64,000 nucleotides of DNA from Cytophagaceae bacterium (GCA_027488865.1 JAIYAU010000058.1:66724-130723), one strand, 5' to 3'. Positions 30,130-40,873 are shown, counted from the stretch's first letter. A program made the numbers and translations. Notes: generated by a model not told the origin, from the letters alone.

Positions 30130-31422
30130 ATGAAAAAGATTATACTCTACTTTTTTAAATGGGATCATATACTATGTACCTTATTTATTTTTGCAATGTT
30201 GGCATTATTCCAAGTTGTAGAAATACCCAAAACTGACTTGGTTGATCCAGTTGGTAAAACTTTTGAAGATTTTGATGCGACTGATGTTATTTTTTCTAAA
30301 ATAAGAAAGTATAAAAGTAAAGATAAGGAGATAGTTATTAATGATGAAAAATCGGATACAAATATCGTAATTGTAAACTTCGGAGAAAGATCGAGAGGAG
30401 AAATCGCACAGATGTTGCAAATAGTAAATTCCTATAATCCTGCAGTAATAGGAGTCGATGCTTTTTTTAAAAAACCGAAATTCTCTGAGGATAGTATAGA
30501 AAATATATTTCTTAAAAGAGAAGACAGTTTACTATCAGCTGCATGCCAACAAATAGATAACTTGGTATTTGTAAGCAAGTTACTTTTTGATGATTCTACA
30601 ACTACATTTCAAGGAATACAAAAATCACATCCCATGTTTAGCAACTATGTAGAAATGGGATATGCTAACCTAATAACTGCTGGTACTGAAAAAGAACAAA
30701 AAACGTGTAGAACATTTGACCCTCAGGAAATTATAAACGGCAAAAAGGAGGTGGCGTTTCCCGTAAAGCTAGCCTCTTACATAGACAAATTTGCGGCTAA
30801 TCAATTTCTTGATAGACAGTATGAGGTCGAACGTATCAATTATTTGGGTAATATAACGGAGGAAGAAGGTGTTAAATTTACAGTTTTGGATCATGACCAA
30901 ATTTTAAATCACGAGTTTGACTCCTCTATATTTAAAAACAAAATAGTGTTGTTTGGATTTACTGGAAGGTACTTGGGCGAAGTGACCTTGGAAGATATTT
31001 TTTACACACCAATGAACGAAAAGTATGTAGGTAAAGCATATCCTGACATGTATGGTATTGTGATTCATGCCAATATAATCCATATGATTTTAACAAAATC
31101 ATATATTGATGTAATGCCTGAATGGATAGGTCTATTAATAGGGGTTATAGTTTGTTATATTTCGGTAGTTTTCTTGGGTTTGGTGTTTGAAAAATTTCCT
31201 CTTTTATATGGCACATTAGGTAAAATTGTTCAATTATTTATAACTTTTATACTTTTATTTATTACTATAAGAACCATGTATTATTATAGTTATAGGATTG
31301 ACTTCGGCCCAGCTATTGTAACAGTACTTTTGGCAGGAGATTTGCTAGAGATTTATATGGAGGTAATAAAAAATGGTTTTATAAAAATAAGAAGATTAAT
31401 TTTATTACGGAAAAATAAGTAA
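30130..31422 (+). CDS. CHASE2-domain membrane protein
   Basis: N-terminal TM, VIVNFGERSRGEIAQMLQIVNSYNPAVIGVDAFF, IVLFGFTGRYLGEVTLEDIFYTPMN, C-terminal TM helices. Confidence 0.8.
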   Translation: MKKIILYFFKWDHILCTLFIFAMLALFQVVEIPKTDLVDPVGKTFEDFDATDVIFSKIRKYKSKDKEIVINDEKSDTNIVIVNFGERSRGEIAQMLQIVNSYNPAVIGVDAFFKKPKFSEDSIENIFLKREDSLLSAACQQIDNLVFVSKLLFDDSTTTFQGIQKSHPMFSNYVEMGYANLITAGTEKEQKTCRTFDPQEIINGKKEVAFPVKLASYIDKFAANQFLDRQYEVERINYLGNITEEEGVKFTVLDHDQILNHEFDSSIFKNKIVLFGFTGRYLGEVTLEDIFYTPMNEKYVGKAYPDMYGIVIHANIIHMILTKSYIDVMPEWIGLLIGVIVCYISVVFLGLVFEKFPLLYGTLGKIVQLFITFILLFITIRTMYYYSYRIDFGPAIVTVLLAGDLLEIYMEVIKNGFIKIRRLILLRKNK

Positions 31423-31455
31423 ATTTGTAATTGTAAATCAAATAAAACGAAAGCT

Positions 31456-32412
31456 ATGAGAAAGTCCCTACCAATCATTTTAACCACGCTAATGTTGTTT
31501 GTAACATTTATTACAAACGCCCAAGGAGAATTGTTTAAAGTAATGGCTACTAAAGGCATAATAGTGTTAAAAAAAGCTGCTAGTGCCGAATGGAAACCAT
31601 TATTTACAGGAACAAGATTGCACAAAGAAGAACAAATAAAAGTTTCTGAGAAGGGATATTTAGGCCTAATCCACGCTCCTACGGGTAAAACACTTGAGGT
31701 AAAAACGCCAGGAACTTACAATATTTCAGATCTTGCCACAAAAGTAACTTCAAACAAGGTATCATTTTCTGAAAAATACTCCAAATATGTATATGCTGAA
31801 CTTACATCAGCCGAGGCTGAAGATCCGAACGCAAATCATAAAAAAAATATGAAAGTAACAGGGTCAGTGGATAGAGGATTGTTAAATTCAGATTTTATTA
31901 GGGTTTTTGCTACTGGCAATTCAGACGTACTCAATAGCAACACTACCATTAGATGGATGAAAAATGCTGGGGCAGAAGGTTACGTAGTGGAAGTATTTAA
32001 TATGGTGGATGAAGTAATTCAAAAAAATGAAACTGTAGACACCAGCATTACAATTGACTTGGCAAAAATAAACTATGGTGAGTTTGCTGATGACAAACGA
32101 GTAATTATTAAAGTATCTGCAAAAAATAATAAGAAGTTAATATCACATTCAAAAACCATTGTTTTTAACGAATCTAAAGAATTAGCTACAGAGCTTGCGA
32201 ATCTTGAAGGTGAATTTTCAGAGGAATCATCTTTAGGTTATCTAATTAAAGCATCGTTCTATGAACAAAAAAATATGTTCTTAGAGGCTGCCAACTGCTA
32301 CGAAAAAGCTATTATCCTTGAGCCAAACTCAGAAAAATACAAATCAATGTTTAGAAATTTCTTGGTTAAATACGAATTACCAGAATTTTATCCATATTAC
32401 ACTGTAGACTAA
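31456..32412 (+). CDS. Secreted FecR-like/TPR-containing hypothetical protein
   Basis: Signal peptide; FKVMATKGIIVLKK..WKPLFTGTRLHKEEQIKVSEKGYLGLIH resembles a FecR-like barrel; C-terminal EAANCYEKAIILEPNSEKYKSMF resembles TPR. Confidence 0.55.
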   Translation: MRKSLPIILTTLMLFVTFITNAQGELFKVMATKGIIVLKKAASAEWKPLFTGTRLHKEEQIKVSEKGYLGLIHAPTGKTLEVKTPGTYNISDLATKVTSNKVSFSEKYSKYVYAELTSAEAEDPNANHKKNMKVTGSVDRGLLNSDFIRVFATGNSDVLNSNTTIRWMKNAGAEGYVVEVFNMVDEVIQKNETVDTSITIDLAKINYGEFADDKRVIIKVSAKNNKKLISHSKTIVFNESKELATELANLEGEFSEESSLGYLIKASFYEQKNMFLEAANCYEKAIILEPNSEKYKSMFRNFLVKYELPEFYPYYTVD

Positions 32413-32435
32413 AAGAGTTTCAATTGAATAAAAAA

Positions 32436-32467
32436 AAGCCCGTTTAATTAAAGTGAACGGGCTTTTT
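32436..32467 (+). terminator. Intrinsic terminator
   Basis: AAGCCCGTT...AACGGGCTT stem followed by T run, just past 31456..32412. Confidence 0.85.
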
Positions 32468-32551
32468 ATATGATTGTGTTGGCAAGCAATTCGTGTTTTT
32501 AAACCTAGCTTAATAAAAAAACTATTAACTTTGTAGCTTATATTCTATAAT

Positions 32552-33625
32552 ATGAGTAGTGTTTACGGTAAGTTATTTAAAATCAGTACTTTTGGCGAGT
32601 CACATGGACGAGGTGTGGGCGTAATCATAGATGGCTGCCCGGCTGGAATTGAAATAGACGAAGATTACATACAAATTGATTTAGATAGACGAAAACCAGG
32701 TCAATCTAAAATAACAACACAACGTGGTGAAGCTGATAGAATTGAAGTTTTATCAGGAGTATTTGAAGGAAGATCTACTGGCACACCCATAGCTATGATG
32801 GTTTGGAACGAAGACCAACGAAGCAAAGATTATTCACATATTGCTGACAAATACCGTCCTTCCCACGCAGATTATACGTATCAGGTAAAATACGGCCATA
32901 GAGATTATCGTGGTGGTGGCCGTAGTTCAGCTCGTGAAACACTTGCAAGAGTAGCTGCTGGAGCTGTAGCAAAAAAATATCTAGAAAAGTTTAATATTAA
33001 TATTGTTGCTTATGTATCACAAGTAGGCAATTTAAAGTTAGAAAAAAATTATCAAGAACTCGACCTTTCAAATGCAGAAAACAATATCATTAGATGCCCA
33101 GATAATGAAATGGCAGATAAAATGATAACTCTTATAGATGAGGTGAGAAAAAATAGAGATACAATAGGTGGTGTAATTTCTTGTGTAATTAAAAACACCC
33201 CTGCTGGCTTAGGAGAACCCGTATTTGATAAACTTCATGCCGAACTTGGTAAGGCCATGTTAAGTATAAACGCTGTAAAAGGATTTGAATATGGATCTGG
33301 ATTTGAAGGTATAGAAATGTTGGGTTCTCAACATAATGATTTATTTTATAACGAAAATGGTCAAATAAAAACCAAAACCAACCATTCTGGGGGTATTCAA
33401 GGCGGAATATCAAACGGCGAAGATATTTATTTTAGGGTGGCATTTAAGCCAGTTGCTACCATCATGCAAGACCAAGAAAGTGTTGATGTTGAGGGAAATG
33501 AAGCCGTAGTAACTGGTAAAGGGCGACACGATCCATGTGTAGTACCTCGCGCAGTTCCAATTGTAGAAGCAATGGCGGCCTTAGTTATAGCCGACATGCT
33601 TTTGAGAAATGGTAATAAATTCTAA
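32552..33625 (+). CDS. aroC: Chorismate synthase
   Basis: [59 protein letters not shown]. Confidence 0.97.
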   Translation: MSSVYGKLFKISTFGESHGRGVGVIIDGCPAGIEIDEDYIQIDLDRRKPGQSKITTQRGEADRIEVLSGVFEGRSTGTPIAMMVWNEDQRSKDYSHIADKYRPSHADYTYQVKYGHRDYRGGGRSSARETLARVAAGAVAKKYLEKFNINIVAYVSQVGNLKLEKNYQELDLSNAENNIIRCPDNEMADKMITLIDEVRKNRDTIGGVISCVIKNTPAGLGEPVFDKLHAELGKAMLSINAVKGFEYGSGFEGIEMLGSQHNDLFYNENGQIKTKTNHSGGIQGGISNGEDIYFRVAFKPVATIMQDQESVDVEGNEAVVTGKGRHDPCVVPRAVPIVEAMAALVIADMLLRNGNKF

Positions 33626-33648
33626 ATTCAATTAATAAAAAAATTTTA

Positions 33649-34686
33649 ATGTACAAGTACTTACTCAAACCAATTTTCTTTTTATTTGACGCCGAAAAAG
33701 TACATTATTTTGTTTTTAGTTTGTTAAAAATTCTACTAAAACCTGCTTTTTTAAAAAAGTTAGCCTATTTTAGTTATGGAGTCACCTCCGAAAAATTACA
33801 AACTCAAGTTTGGGGACTTAATTTTAAAAATCCGGTTGGTGTTGCTGCTGGATTTGATAAAAATGCAGTTTTGATTGACGAACTAGCCTCTCTTGGTTTT
33901 GGATTTATTGAAATAGGAACATTAACCCCAAAACCACAAAGCGGCAATGACCAGCCTAGATTGTTCAGAATTCCAAAAGATAAAGGGTTAATAAACAGAA
34001 TGGGTTTTAATAATGCCGGTGTCATAGAAGCAATTAAGCATCTAAAATCCCGCAAAAGCGATATAATTATTGGTGGAAATATTGGAAAAAATAAAACAAC
34101 ACCAAATGAACAGGCAATAGACGATTATGAATTTTGTTTTAATGCCTTACATGATTACGTTGACTATTTTGTGGTAAACGTAAGTTCACCAAATACGCCA
34201 GGATTAAGAGAATTACAAGAAAAAGAACCTTTAAGTAAGTTACTTTCTCACTTGGTAGAATGGAACAATACAAAAATAAAAACAAAGCCCATTCTTCTAA
34301 AAATAGCTCCTGATCTTACTAATGAACAACTTGACGATATTGTTGAAATTGTACAGTTGACGGGAATCCATGGAATAGTAGCTACCAACACCACAATTGA
34401 AAGAAATGGATTAAATAGTCCCAATAAATTATTGACAACTATTGGAAATGGAGGTGTTAGTGGCTTGCCTCTTAAAGATAGATCAACCGAAGTGATTAGA
34501 TATATTAGCCAAAAATCTAATAAAACAATTCCAATAATTGGTGTTGGGGGAATTTTTACGGCTAAGGATGCCCAAGAAAAACTTGATGCTGGTGCAGTTC
34601 TTGTTCAAGTTTATACTGGTTTTGTATATGAAGGACCCGGTATTACTAAAAAGATTTGCCAAGGCTTATTAAATATTGATAACTAA
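33649..34686 (+). CDS. pyrD: Quinone-dependent dihydroorotate dehydrogenase
   Basis: [88 protein letters not shown]. Confidence 0.97.
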   Translation: MYKYLLKPIFFLFDAEKVHYFVFSLLKILLKPAFLKKLAYFSYGVTSEKLQTQVWGLNFKNPVGVAAGFDKNAVLIDELASLGFGFIEIGTLTPKPQSGNDQPRLFRIPKDKGLINRMGFNNAGVIEAIKHLKSRKSDIIIGGNIGKNKTTPNEQAIDDYEFCFNALHDYVDYFVVNVSSPNTPGLRELQEKEPLSKLLSHLVEWNNTKIKTKPILLKIAPDLTNEQLDDIVEIVQLTGIHGIVATNTTIERNGLNSPNKLLTTIGNGGVSGLPLKDRSTEVIRYISQKSNKTIPIIGVGGIFTAKDAQEKLDAGAVLVQVYTGFVYEGPGITKKICQGLLNIDN

Positions 34687-34800
34687 ATACAAATACTAGA
34701 CAATATTTAAGCCCAACCACCCTATAGCTACAATTTAGCCACAATAATCATCCATTTTTCTTTTAAATACTCATAATTTTGCATCCAAAGAATAACATGT

Positions 34801-36207
34801 ATGCAATCAACTACCTTCAAATCTATTTTAGTATTCTCATTCTGTTTAATTCAAATTATAATAAAAGCACAGCCAAACGCCGGAATTGGAACCTACTTTG
34901 ACGGTATCGCCACCCCTTACGGAGGATGTGGAATTCCAGAAAATAGGCTTGAAAGTCCTTATTATGTAGCGTTGGATGTATATGATTCTCCGGGTGTAGG
35001 AACGATGTGGACCCGACCATTGCAAGGTGCTGATACGGCCTATATGGGTGAATTTGAGAATGGAAAAAACTGTGGTCGTTGGGTTAAGGTAACCATTTTA
35101 GAAAACTGCTTGGGCGGAATAAACGACGGAGCGCTGGGACTTCCTTTTTGTAGAAATGGAGGCACTTGGACTCCAGATGGCTATTATGGAGCTACAATGA
35201 ACCTTTTAGTAACTGATGCCTGTGGAGATAATAATGCATGGTGCAGAGACAATAAATATCACCTAGATATACGACGAAGTGCTTTGGCGCGATTTAATAA
35301 AAATGACACCCTCACTACTAATCTCGTACCCATCAATTGGAATAACAGAAAAATTTCTTGGGAATATATAGAAGCCCCTAATTACCAAGGAGATGTAAAT
35401 ATATATTTTATACAAGCCGCACAACAATATTGGCCTGCAATAACAATTAATAACTTAAAAAATGGGATCCACGGCGTTCAACAAAAAATAAATGGTCAAT
35501 GGGTAGACCTTACTATGAATAGCGATATGGGGCAGTCTTACATCATGAAAATCGTAAATGGAAATGGCCCATACACCATCCGTATCATTGATGCTTCTGA
35601 TAATTTTGTTAATGGTGGCAGAGAATATACTTTTTCAAACAGCTGTAATCCAATACCTTGCAATCCAATCACCACACCTGTTAGCTATACCACGACTGAC
35701 CCAAATCCATTGCCATTAACCTATATATCCGCGTCTTTGGAATTCATTAATAGCCAATCGGTCCTAAAATTTATAGTAAATGAAACAGAAAATGGTACAT
35801 TTTATATTTTTGGGAATGACTATTACGGTGAAAGTTTGCTAATTAATGAAATTAAAAGTAACAAATCGGCGCAAAGATTTTACCAAATAAACGTGCCCTT
35901 TTTATTTGAATCTTATCAAGTGATTTTTAAAAATACCGAAGGAATCGAAGTTAAGAGCAACTTTATTCGTAATTACGGTAAGACCTTTAAAGGTCAGTTG
36001 GTACAAGTTGAGAATAGGTTGTTCAAAATAATGGGTCTTGAAGAATCTAGTTATTCTGTAGTTGTTAAAAACTCCATAGGGCAAATAGTGTCAACAAGCA
36101 CAAATAATCCTTCGACCTTTCAATTAAACGATTTAGCCAATGGTATATATTTAGTACTCATAAAATCAGAAAATGAACACTTTATAGAAAAAATTTGGTT
36201 GCACTAG
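34801..36207 (+). CDS. Expansin-like secreted protein with T9SS type-A sorting domain
   Basis: Signal peptide; GIGTYFDGIATPYGGCG..., VTDACGDNNAWCRDNKYHLDIRRSALARF resembles the expansin double-psi barrel; ISWEYIEAPNYQGDVNIYFIQAAQQYWPAITINNLKNGIHGVQQKINGQWVDL...GPYTIRIIDASDNFV resembles expansin CBM63; C-terminal T9SS-like domain (NGIYLVLIKSENEHFIEKIWLH). Confidence 0.7.
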   Translation: MQSTTFKSILVFSFCLIQIIIKAQPNAGIGTYFDGIATPYGGCGIPENRLESPYYVALDVYDSPGVGTMWTRPLQGADTAYMGEFENGKNCGRWVKVTILENCLGGINDGALGLPFCRNGGTWTPDGYYGATMNLLVTDACGDNNAWCRDNKYHLDIRRSALARFNKNDTLTTNLVPINWNNRKISWEYIEAPNYQGDVNIYFIQAAQQYWPAITINNLKNGIHGVQQKINGQWVDLTMNSDMGQSYIMKIVNGNGPYTIRIIDASDNFVNGGREYTFSNSCNPIPCNPITTPVSYTTTDPNPLPLTYISASLEFINSQSVLKFIVNETENGTFYIFGNDYYGESLLINEIKSNKSAQRFYQINVPFLFESYQVIFKNTEGIEVKSNFIRNYGKTFKGQLVQVENRLFKIMGLEESSYSVVVKNSIGQIVSTSTNNPSTFQLNDLANGIYLVLIKSENEHFIEKIWLH

Positions 36208-36806
36208 CATACCAAGCACTTTTCGAGTTCTCTGTAAATTTCCTCTTTCCAAAGAGCATATCCTTCGTCTGACAAATGGAGACCATCAGGTTTATAAAAT
36301 TCTTGGATAATTTCACCCTTTGGATTGAGCATTTTATCATAAATATCAATAAAATGCAACGGCAATGAGCTTTCGTTGATGTAATTTTTTATTGTGTGAT
36401 TAGTGTATTCTATACTTCCTTTAAGATGTTTACGAGAAGGACTTAGCTTAATAGAAATGAAATAGATGGGGATATCAATATTAAACTTTTGGATGGATGA
36501 AACCAACTGAAAATAAAATAACACAACCTCTTCAGGAGTACGACCGTCACCGAGATCGTTGTCTCCTGCATAAATAACTATTATATCTGGGTTTTGTCTT
36601 GGTACTACTCTATTAAAAAACCAAGCACAAGCAGCCAAAGTAGACCCCCCAAAACCCAAATTAACTGCTTGAAAATTTGAAAATTCTTGTTCTAAATTTT
36701 CCCAAAGTGTAAAAGTGGAACTTCCGTAAAAAACCACCTTTTTATTAGAGGTAACAGCTACCTCTTTTTTCTCCAACCACTCAATATCCTGATTATACCA
36801 ATACAA
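36204..36806 (-). CDS. SGNH/GDSL hydrolase family protein
   Basis: VVFYGSSTFTLWENL, VNLGFGGSTL, DIIVIYAGDNDLG, PDGLHLSDEGY blocks. Confidence 0.88.
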   Translation of the reverse strand: MYWYNQDIEWLEKKEVAVTSNKKVVFYGSSTFTLWENLEQEFSNFQAVNLGFGGSTLAACAWFFNRVVPRQNPDIIVIYAGDNDLGDGRTPEEVVLFYFQLVSSIQKFNIDIPIYFISIKLSPSRKHLKGSIEYTNHTIKNYINESSLPLHFIDIYDKMLNPKGEIIQEFYKPDGLHLSDEGYALWKEEIYRELEKCLVC

Positions 36807-36990
36807 CCTTCAACCGTTTATTTAATGCAAAAATAATAAAAAGATATGGGCTTTTTAGCAGTTATTGGAAATTATGTAATATTTACAACATTTTAGGTAC
36901 TGCGATTTAGTAAAAAGTAGTGATAAAGCACTATAAAATCAATTGTTGTGTTTTTAAATCCTGAACTTTATTAGCCTAATACTCGCGCTT

Positions 36991-37497
36991 TTATCGATTT
37001 CTAACACCTAAATATGTCATCCAGTCTTCATCTATTTGTTCAGAAAAATCCCTCAAAAACATAATAAAAGAAGGCTTAAATGGCTTTCTCGGAAGTGGCA
37101 TATTTGCCTCATCAGGAAGTCGATCACCTTTTTTAGAATTGCAACTTTTACAAGCCGTAACTAGATTATCCCAAGTAGATTGGCCATTACGAGATTTTGG
37201 CAATACGTGATCTAGAGTCAAATCTTGATTAGAGCCACAATATTGACATTTATGACCATCACGTTTAAATATATTTTGTCTACTAAGCATTACGCCTTTA
37301 TAGGGCATTTGGACGTATCCATGTAATCGTATAATAGATGGCATAGCAAAAGAAGAGGACACCGTTCTAAGTGTCCTCATTTTATCTTTTGAAATTAACT
37401 CTGCCTTATTTAAATAGACGAGTAAAAAAGCTCGCTGGGCACTACAAATGGTGAGTGCTCTAAAATCTTGATTTAAAACTAAAACCTTTCGTCCCAT
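36991..37497 (-). CDS. HNH endonuclease
   Basis: CQYCGSNQDLTLDHVLPKSRNGQSTWDNLVTACKSCNSKKGDR. Confidence 0.92.
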   Translation of the reverse strand: MGRKVLVLNQDFRALTICSAQRAFLLVYLNKAELISKDKMRTLRTVSSSFAMPSIIRLHGYVQMPYKGVMLSRQNIFKRDGHKCQYCGSNQDLTLDHVLPKSRNGQSTWDNLVTACKSCNSKKGDRLPDEANMPLPRKPFKPSFIMFLRDFSEQIDEDWMTYLGVRNR

Positions 37498-37504
37498 AGG
37501 TATT

Positions 37505-38257
37505 TTAATGTACTAAGATACGATTAATTCTTTTTAGCGTATGAGATAACCGATTATTTTTTTTACTCAAAATCCCTTGACCATTTAATACATCAATTCT
37601 TACTTCTCCATGTGCATGAATGATGTTGTAATCATCCAAAATTAAACCAACATGTGTAACCTTTTCAGCATCCCCAAAAAAGGCAATATCTCCTTTTTTT
37701 GAAGATTCAAAGCTAACTTCCAGCCCAATCTCTGCCTGTTGATAAGCATCTCTTTTTAACTTATAACCATTAATCTTAAAGATTTGTTGTATAAATCCTG
37801 AGCAATCTATGCCAAAGTGGGTTTTGCCACCCCATAAATAGGGCACACCAAGGTATGTTTTAGCGGTTTTGATTACCTCGTCAATAGAAACGCTTTCTTT
37901 TAAAGAATGATAACCGTCGTTGATTAAATATTCTTGACCATTTATCGATAAAATTTTAGATATCTCATTCAACTCTAAAAAACAGCCTGCTGGGATGTAG
38001 CTCCTTGTTTGACCTTCAACTAAAGCAACTTGGCTAGTTATGCAATTTGGTACAAATTTTAATAGTTTGTGATGCAATTTTACATCTAACCATCCAATGT
38101 AGTCATCAAAATCAATTTTTATCTTTACCCAATTGTTTTCTTGCGAAAGCACCTCATATGTATCCCCAAATAGCAGCTGGGTAACCATTTCACTTTTGTG
38201 AGAGGCCTCAGCCCTAATGGGAACAAGGTTATAGATTGTTATGCCGTGTTCGTTCAA
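37505..38257 (-). CDS. SH3-domain NlpC/P60 family cell-wall hydrolase
   Basis: SH3-like N-terminus; AKTYLGVPYLWGGKTHFGIDCSGFIQQIF...GDIAFFGDAEKVTHVGLIL catalytic Cys/His blocks. Confidence 0.92.
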   Translation of the reverse strand: MNEHGITIYNLVPIRAEASHKSEMVTQLLFGDTYEVLSQENNWVKIKIDFDDYIGWLDVKLHHKLLKFVPNCITSQVALVEGQTRSYIPAGCFLELNEISKILSINGQEYLINDGYHSLKESVSIDEVIKTAKTYLGVPYLWGGKTHFGIDCSGFIQQIFKINGYKLKRDAYQQAEIGLEVSFESSKKGDIAFFGDAEKVTHVGLILDDYNIIHAHGEVRIDVLNGQGILSKKNNRLSHTLKRINRILVH

Positions 38258-38266
38258 TTTAATTTT

Positions 38267-38932
38267 CTAAAAGGTAATTTCTTTAACATTATCACTTATA
38301 AACAATTTACCCTCGGTGCTTTGTTTAATTTCGTCTATAGAAACTTGGGGCGCATATTCTATCAACAAAAAGCCTCCTTCGGGCAATATTTCAAAAACAC
38401 CCAAATCAGAAACAACCTTTTTTACGCAACGCTGACCAGTTAACGGTAAGGTGCAGTTTTTTAAAAACTTAGATTTACCATCTTGACTTTTGTGCTGCAT
38501 TGCTACAATTATATTCTTGGCCGATGCAACCAAATCCATAGCACCACCCATTCCCTTTACCATTTTGCCAGGAATTTTCCAATTGGCAATATCACCATTT
38601 TCTGATACCTCCATAGCGCCCAAAATTGTTAAGTCAACATGTCCACCACGAATCATAGCAAAACTGTCGGCTGAACTAAACAATGAAGCTCCTGTAGCCA
38701 TTGTAATGGTTTGTTTACCAGCATTAATTAGGTCCGGATCGATATGATCTATAGCAGGAAAAGGTCCAATTCCCAATAACCCATTTTCTGACTGCAATAC
38801 TACATCAATATTTGCGGGAATAAAATTAGCCACAAGCGTAGGAATGCCAATACCAAGATTAACATAATCTCCATTTTTTATTTCACGAGAAATTACCTGT
38901 GCAATTTGATTTTTGTCAAGTGCCATAAGCAA
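38267..38932 (-). CDS. scoB: 3-oxoacid CoA-transferase subunit B family
   Basis: NLGIGIPTLVANFIP, SENGLLGIGPFP, RGGHVDLTILGAMEVSENGDIANWKIPGKMVKGMGGAMDLV. Confidence 0.93.
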   Translation of the reverse strand: MLMALDKNQIAQVISREIKNGDYVNLGIGIPTLVANFIPANIDVVLQSENGLLGIGPFPAIDHIDPDLINAGKQTITMATGASLFSSADSFAMIRGGHVDLTILGAMEVSENGDIANWKIPGKMVKGMGGAMDLVASAKNIIVAMQHKSQDGKSKFLKNCTLPLTGQRCVKKVVSDLGVFEILPEGGFLLIEYAPQVSIDEIKQSTEGKLFISDNVKEITF

Positions 38933-39209
38933 ACATAGGAATTAAGTACATTTATTTACGACATATATAGGTATTTGTTTATTGCTACCTACTTTTAAAT
39001 TATATCATATTAAATATCAAATTGATTATCAATAATTTATTATTTATTTAGACTCGTGGTCATTAGGTTAATACATAAAAATATTGATATGACTAACTTT
39101 TATGAGAAAAGGTTTCAAGAAACATCTACATTAATTACCCAACAATCAATTATACTTTTCTAAGAAAATAACTATATTTGCACTAGTGAAAAAGTTAGAA
39201 TTATTATAA

Positions 39210-39932
39210 ATGGGTTATAAAATTCAATATCTTATTTTGTTGATAGGGTTATTAATTTCTGGAACTATTTTAGCCCAGCATAAAAATAAACATAAAAAAC
39301 CGCAACACCATAACCCTACGCAACATCATGCACCAAACACTCCTAGTGCACATCATGCAGCCACTCACGACGATAGAGGCAAGGAAAAAGAAGGAGATCT
39401 TGAAGTAGCAAAAAGACTGAACATAAAATTGTTACCTGCATTTTTTAATAATGCAGTAGGAGTTGAGATAGAACTACCTCTTGGAGATAAAGTTTCAATA
39501 GGAGTTAATGCCCTTGCCAAACTTGGAAGAACTGATTTTAATAGTACCAACTTTAAAGTAAGGCCGTCTGACCATTGGAATGATGGATACAGAGCAGAAC
39601 TAGCACTAAAATATTATTTTAAGAAAAAAGGACCATCAGGACTTTACGCTCAGGTGTTTGGAGGTATTAATAAAATGGTCTTTGAAGACGGCAATACTAG
39701 GCCTTATGCACTTATTTTAAGAAAAAAAACCACAGAGCAAGATCTTAGAACAATAAGCGAATTTAAAGATACACAAATGGCCTGCGGTGGAATAGGGTTT
39801 GGTTACCAAACTATATTAGTTCCTAAACATTTAATAGTAAATATTATGATTGGCACACAAATTAATTTTGATGCTGATAATAAGTTGTTTCTATCTGGTT
39901 ACTTATCCCCGTCAATAGGTTATGTATTTTAA
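39210..39932 (+). CDS. Hypothetical secreted/outer-membrane beta-barrel-like protein with His-rich N-terminal segment
   Basis: Signal peptide then HKNKHKKPQHHNPTQHHAPNTPSAHHAATH; C-terminal aromatic YLSPSIGYVF typical of outer-membrane barrels. Confidence 0.6.
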   Translation: MGYKIQYLILLIGLLISGTILAQHKNKHKKPQHHNPTQHHAPNTPSAHHAATHDDRGKEKEGDLEVAKRLNIKLLPAFFNNAVGVEIELPLGDKVSIGVNALAKLGRTDFNSTNFKVRPSDHWNDGYRAELALKYYFKKKGPSGLYAQVFGGINKMVFEDGNTRPYALILRKKTTEQDLRTISEFKDTQMACGGIGFGYQTILVPKHLIVNIMIGTQINFDADNKLFLSGYLSPSIGYVF

Positions 39933-40332
39933 AAATATATTGCTATTTTTTATGTGCATCGTACTGTTTATAGTCACCTACAGTTGCACAAAAAAATGTG
40001 ATGGGGAGGACCCAAAAATAGTGGGTAGATGGTCTGACAGTAATGTTCGTTATTATTTTTTTGAAAATAAAACTTATGGTCTTAAGTATTTGAGAATCAA
40101 CTCCCCTACCGACACAATTACGACAACAGATAGTGCATTTGGAAATTATATAATAGATAAATGTAGAAGTAACATTACCTTTACTCAACTTGGAAGCAAA
40201 CCAAGGAACGCAAATACAATTATTTTTAAAACTATTAATGCTGGTACTTGGGAATATTCCTTTCCAGGAGATTCAGTTTTAGCATATAAGTCATTGACTT
40301 CTATTGGTCAATATTTCAAAATTAATAATTAA
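39922..40332 (+). CDS. Hypothetical lipoprotein
   Basis: FFMCIVLFIVTYSCTKKC lipobox-like; overlaps preceding ORF by 11 bp. Confidence 0.55.
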   Translation: MYFKNILLFFMCIVLFIVTYSCTKKCDGEDPKIVGRWSDSNVRYYFFENKTYGLKYLRINSPTDTITTTDSAFGNYIIDKCRSNITFTQLGSKPRNANTIIFKTINAGTWEYSFPGDSVLAYKSLTSIGQYFKINN

Positions 40333-40352
40333 TAAAAACTAAAACACTTAAA

Positions 40353-40847
40353 ATGAGAACTTTAAAAAATTTATTCATCGTGGCTTTAGCAGCCGGTTTT
40401 TTATTTGCTTGCAAAAGTTCAAAGACTTCTAAAAGTACTTATTCGTTTGGGACGCCATATCACAAATTTGAAACTGAAAATCCAACTGCCTCAACTAGTA
40501 ATGTTGATTTGGAAATAACTGAAAAAGCGATAAGCATTCAAGAAATCAAAACACAGCCAATAAATCAGCAAGTGTCAACAATAAATAAGTCAGCCTTGAA
40601 TAAAAAAGAACTTAAAATTGTTAAGAAAATTGAAAATAAAATTGAGAAGATTCAGAAAATCCGCGATGAACAAGGTTCTAAAGCAAGTTCTTTAACAAAA
40701 AATCTAAAATTAGGCATTCTATTAGCCTCTATTGGTTTGTTACTTTTAATTTTAGGAGGACTAGGGATATCAATATTATATGTATTTGGTGCAATTGCAT
40801 TTATTGCAGGTGGAGTATTAATTTTATTAGAAGTTCTGGACATGTAA
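40353..40847 (+). CDS. Hypothetical lipoprotein with C-terminal transmembrane segments
   Basis: LFIVALAAGFLFACKSSKTSK lipobox; two hydrophobic helices at C-terminus. Confidence 0.6.
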   Translation: MRTLKNLFIVALAAGFLFACKSSKTSKSTYSFGTPYHKFETENPTASTSNVDLEITEKAISIQEIKTQPINQQVSTINKSALNKKELKIVKKIENKIEKIQKIRDEQGSKASSLTKNLKLGILLASIGLLLLILGGLGISILYVFGAIAFIAGGVLILLEVLDM

Positions 40848-40873
40848 AAATCAGAGAATTAACCATAAAAAAG

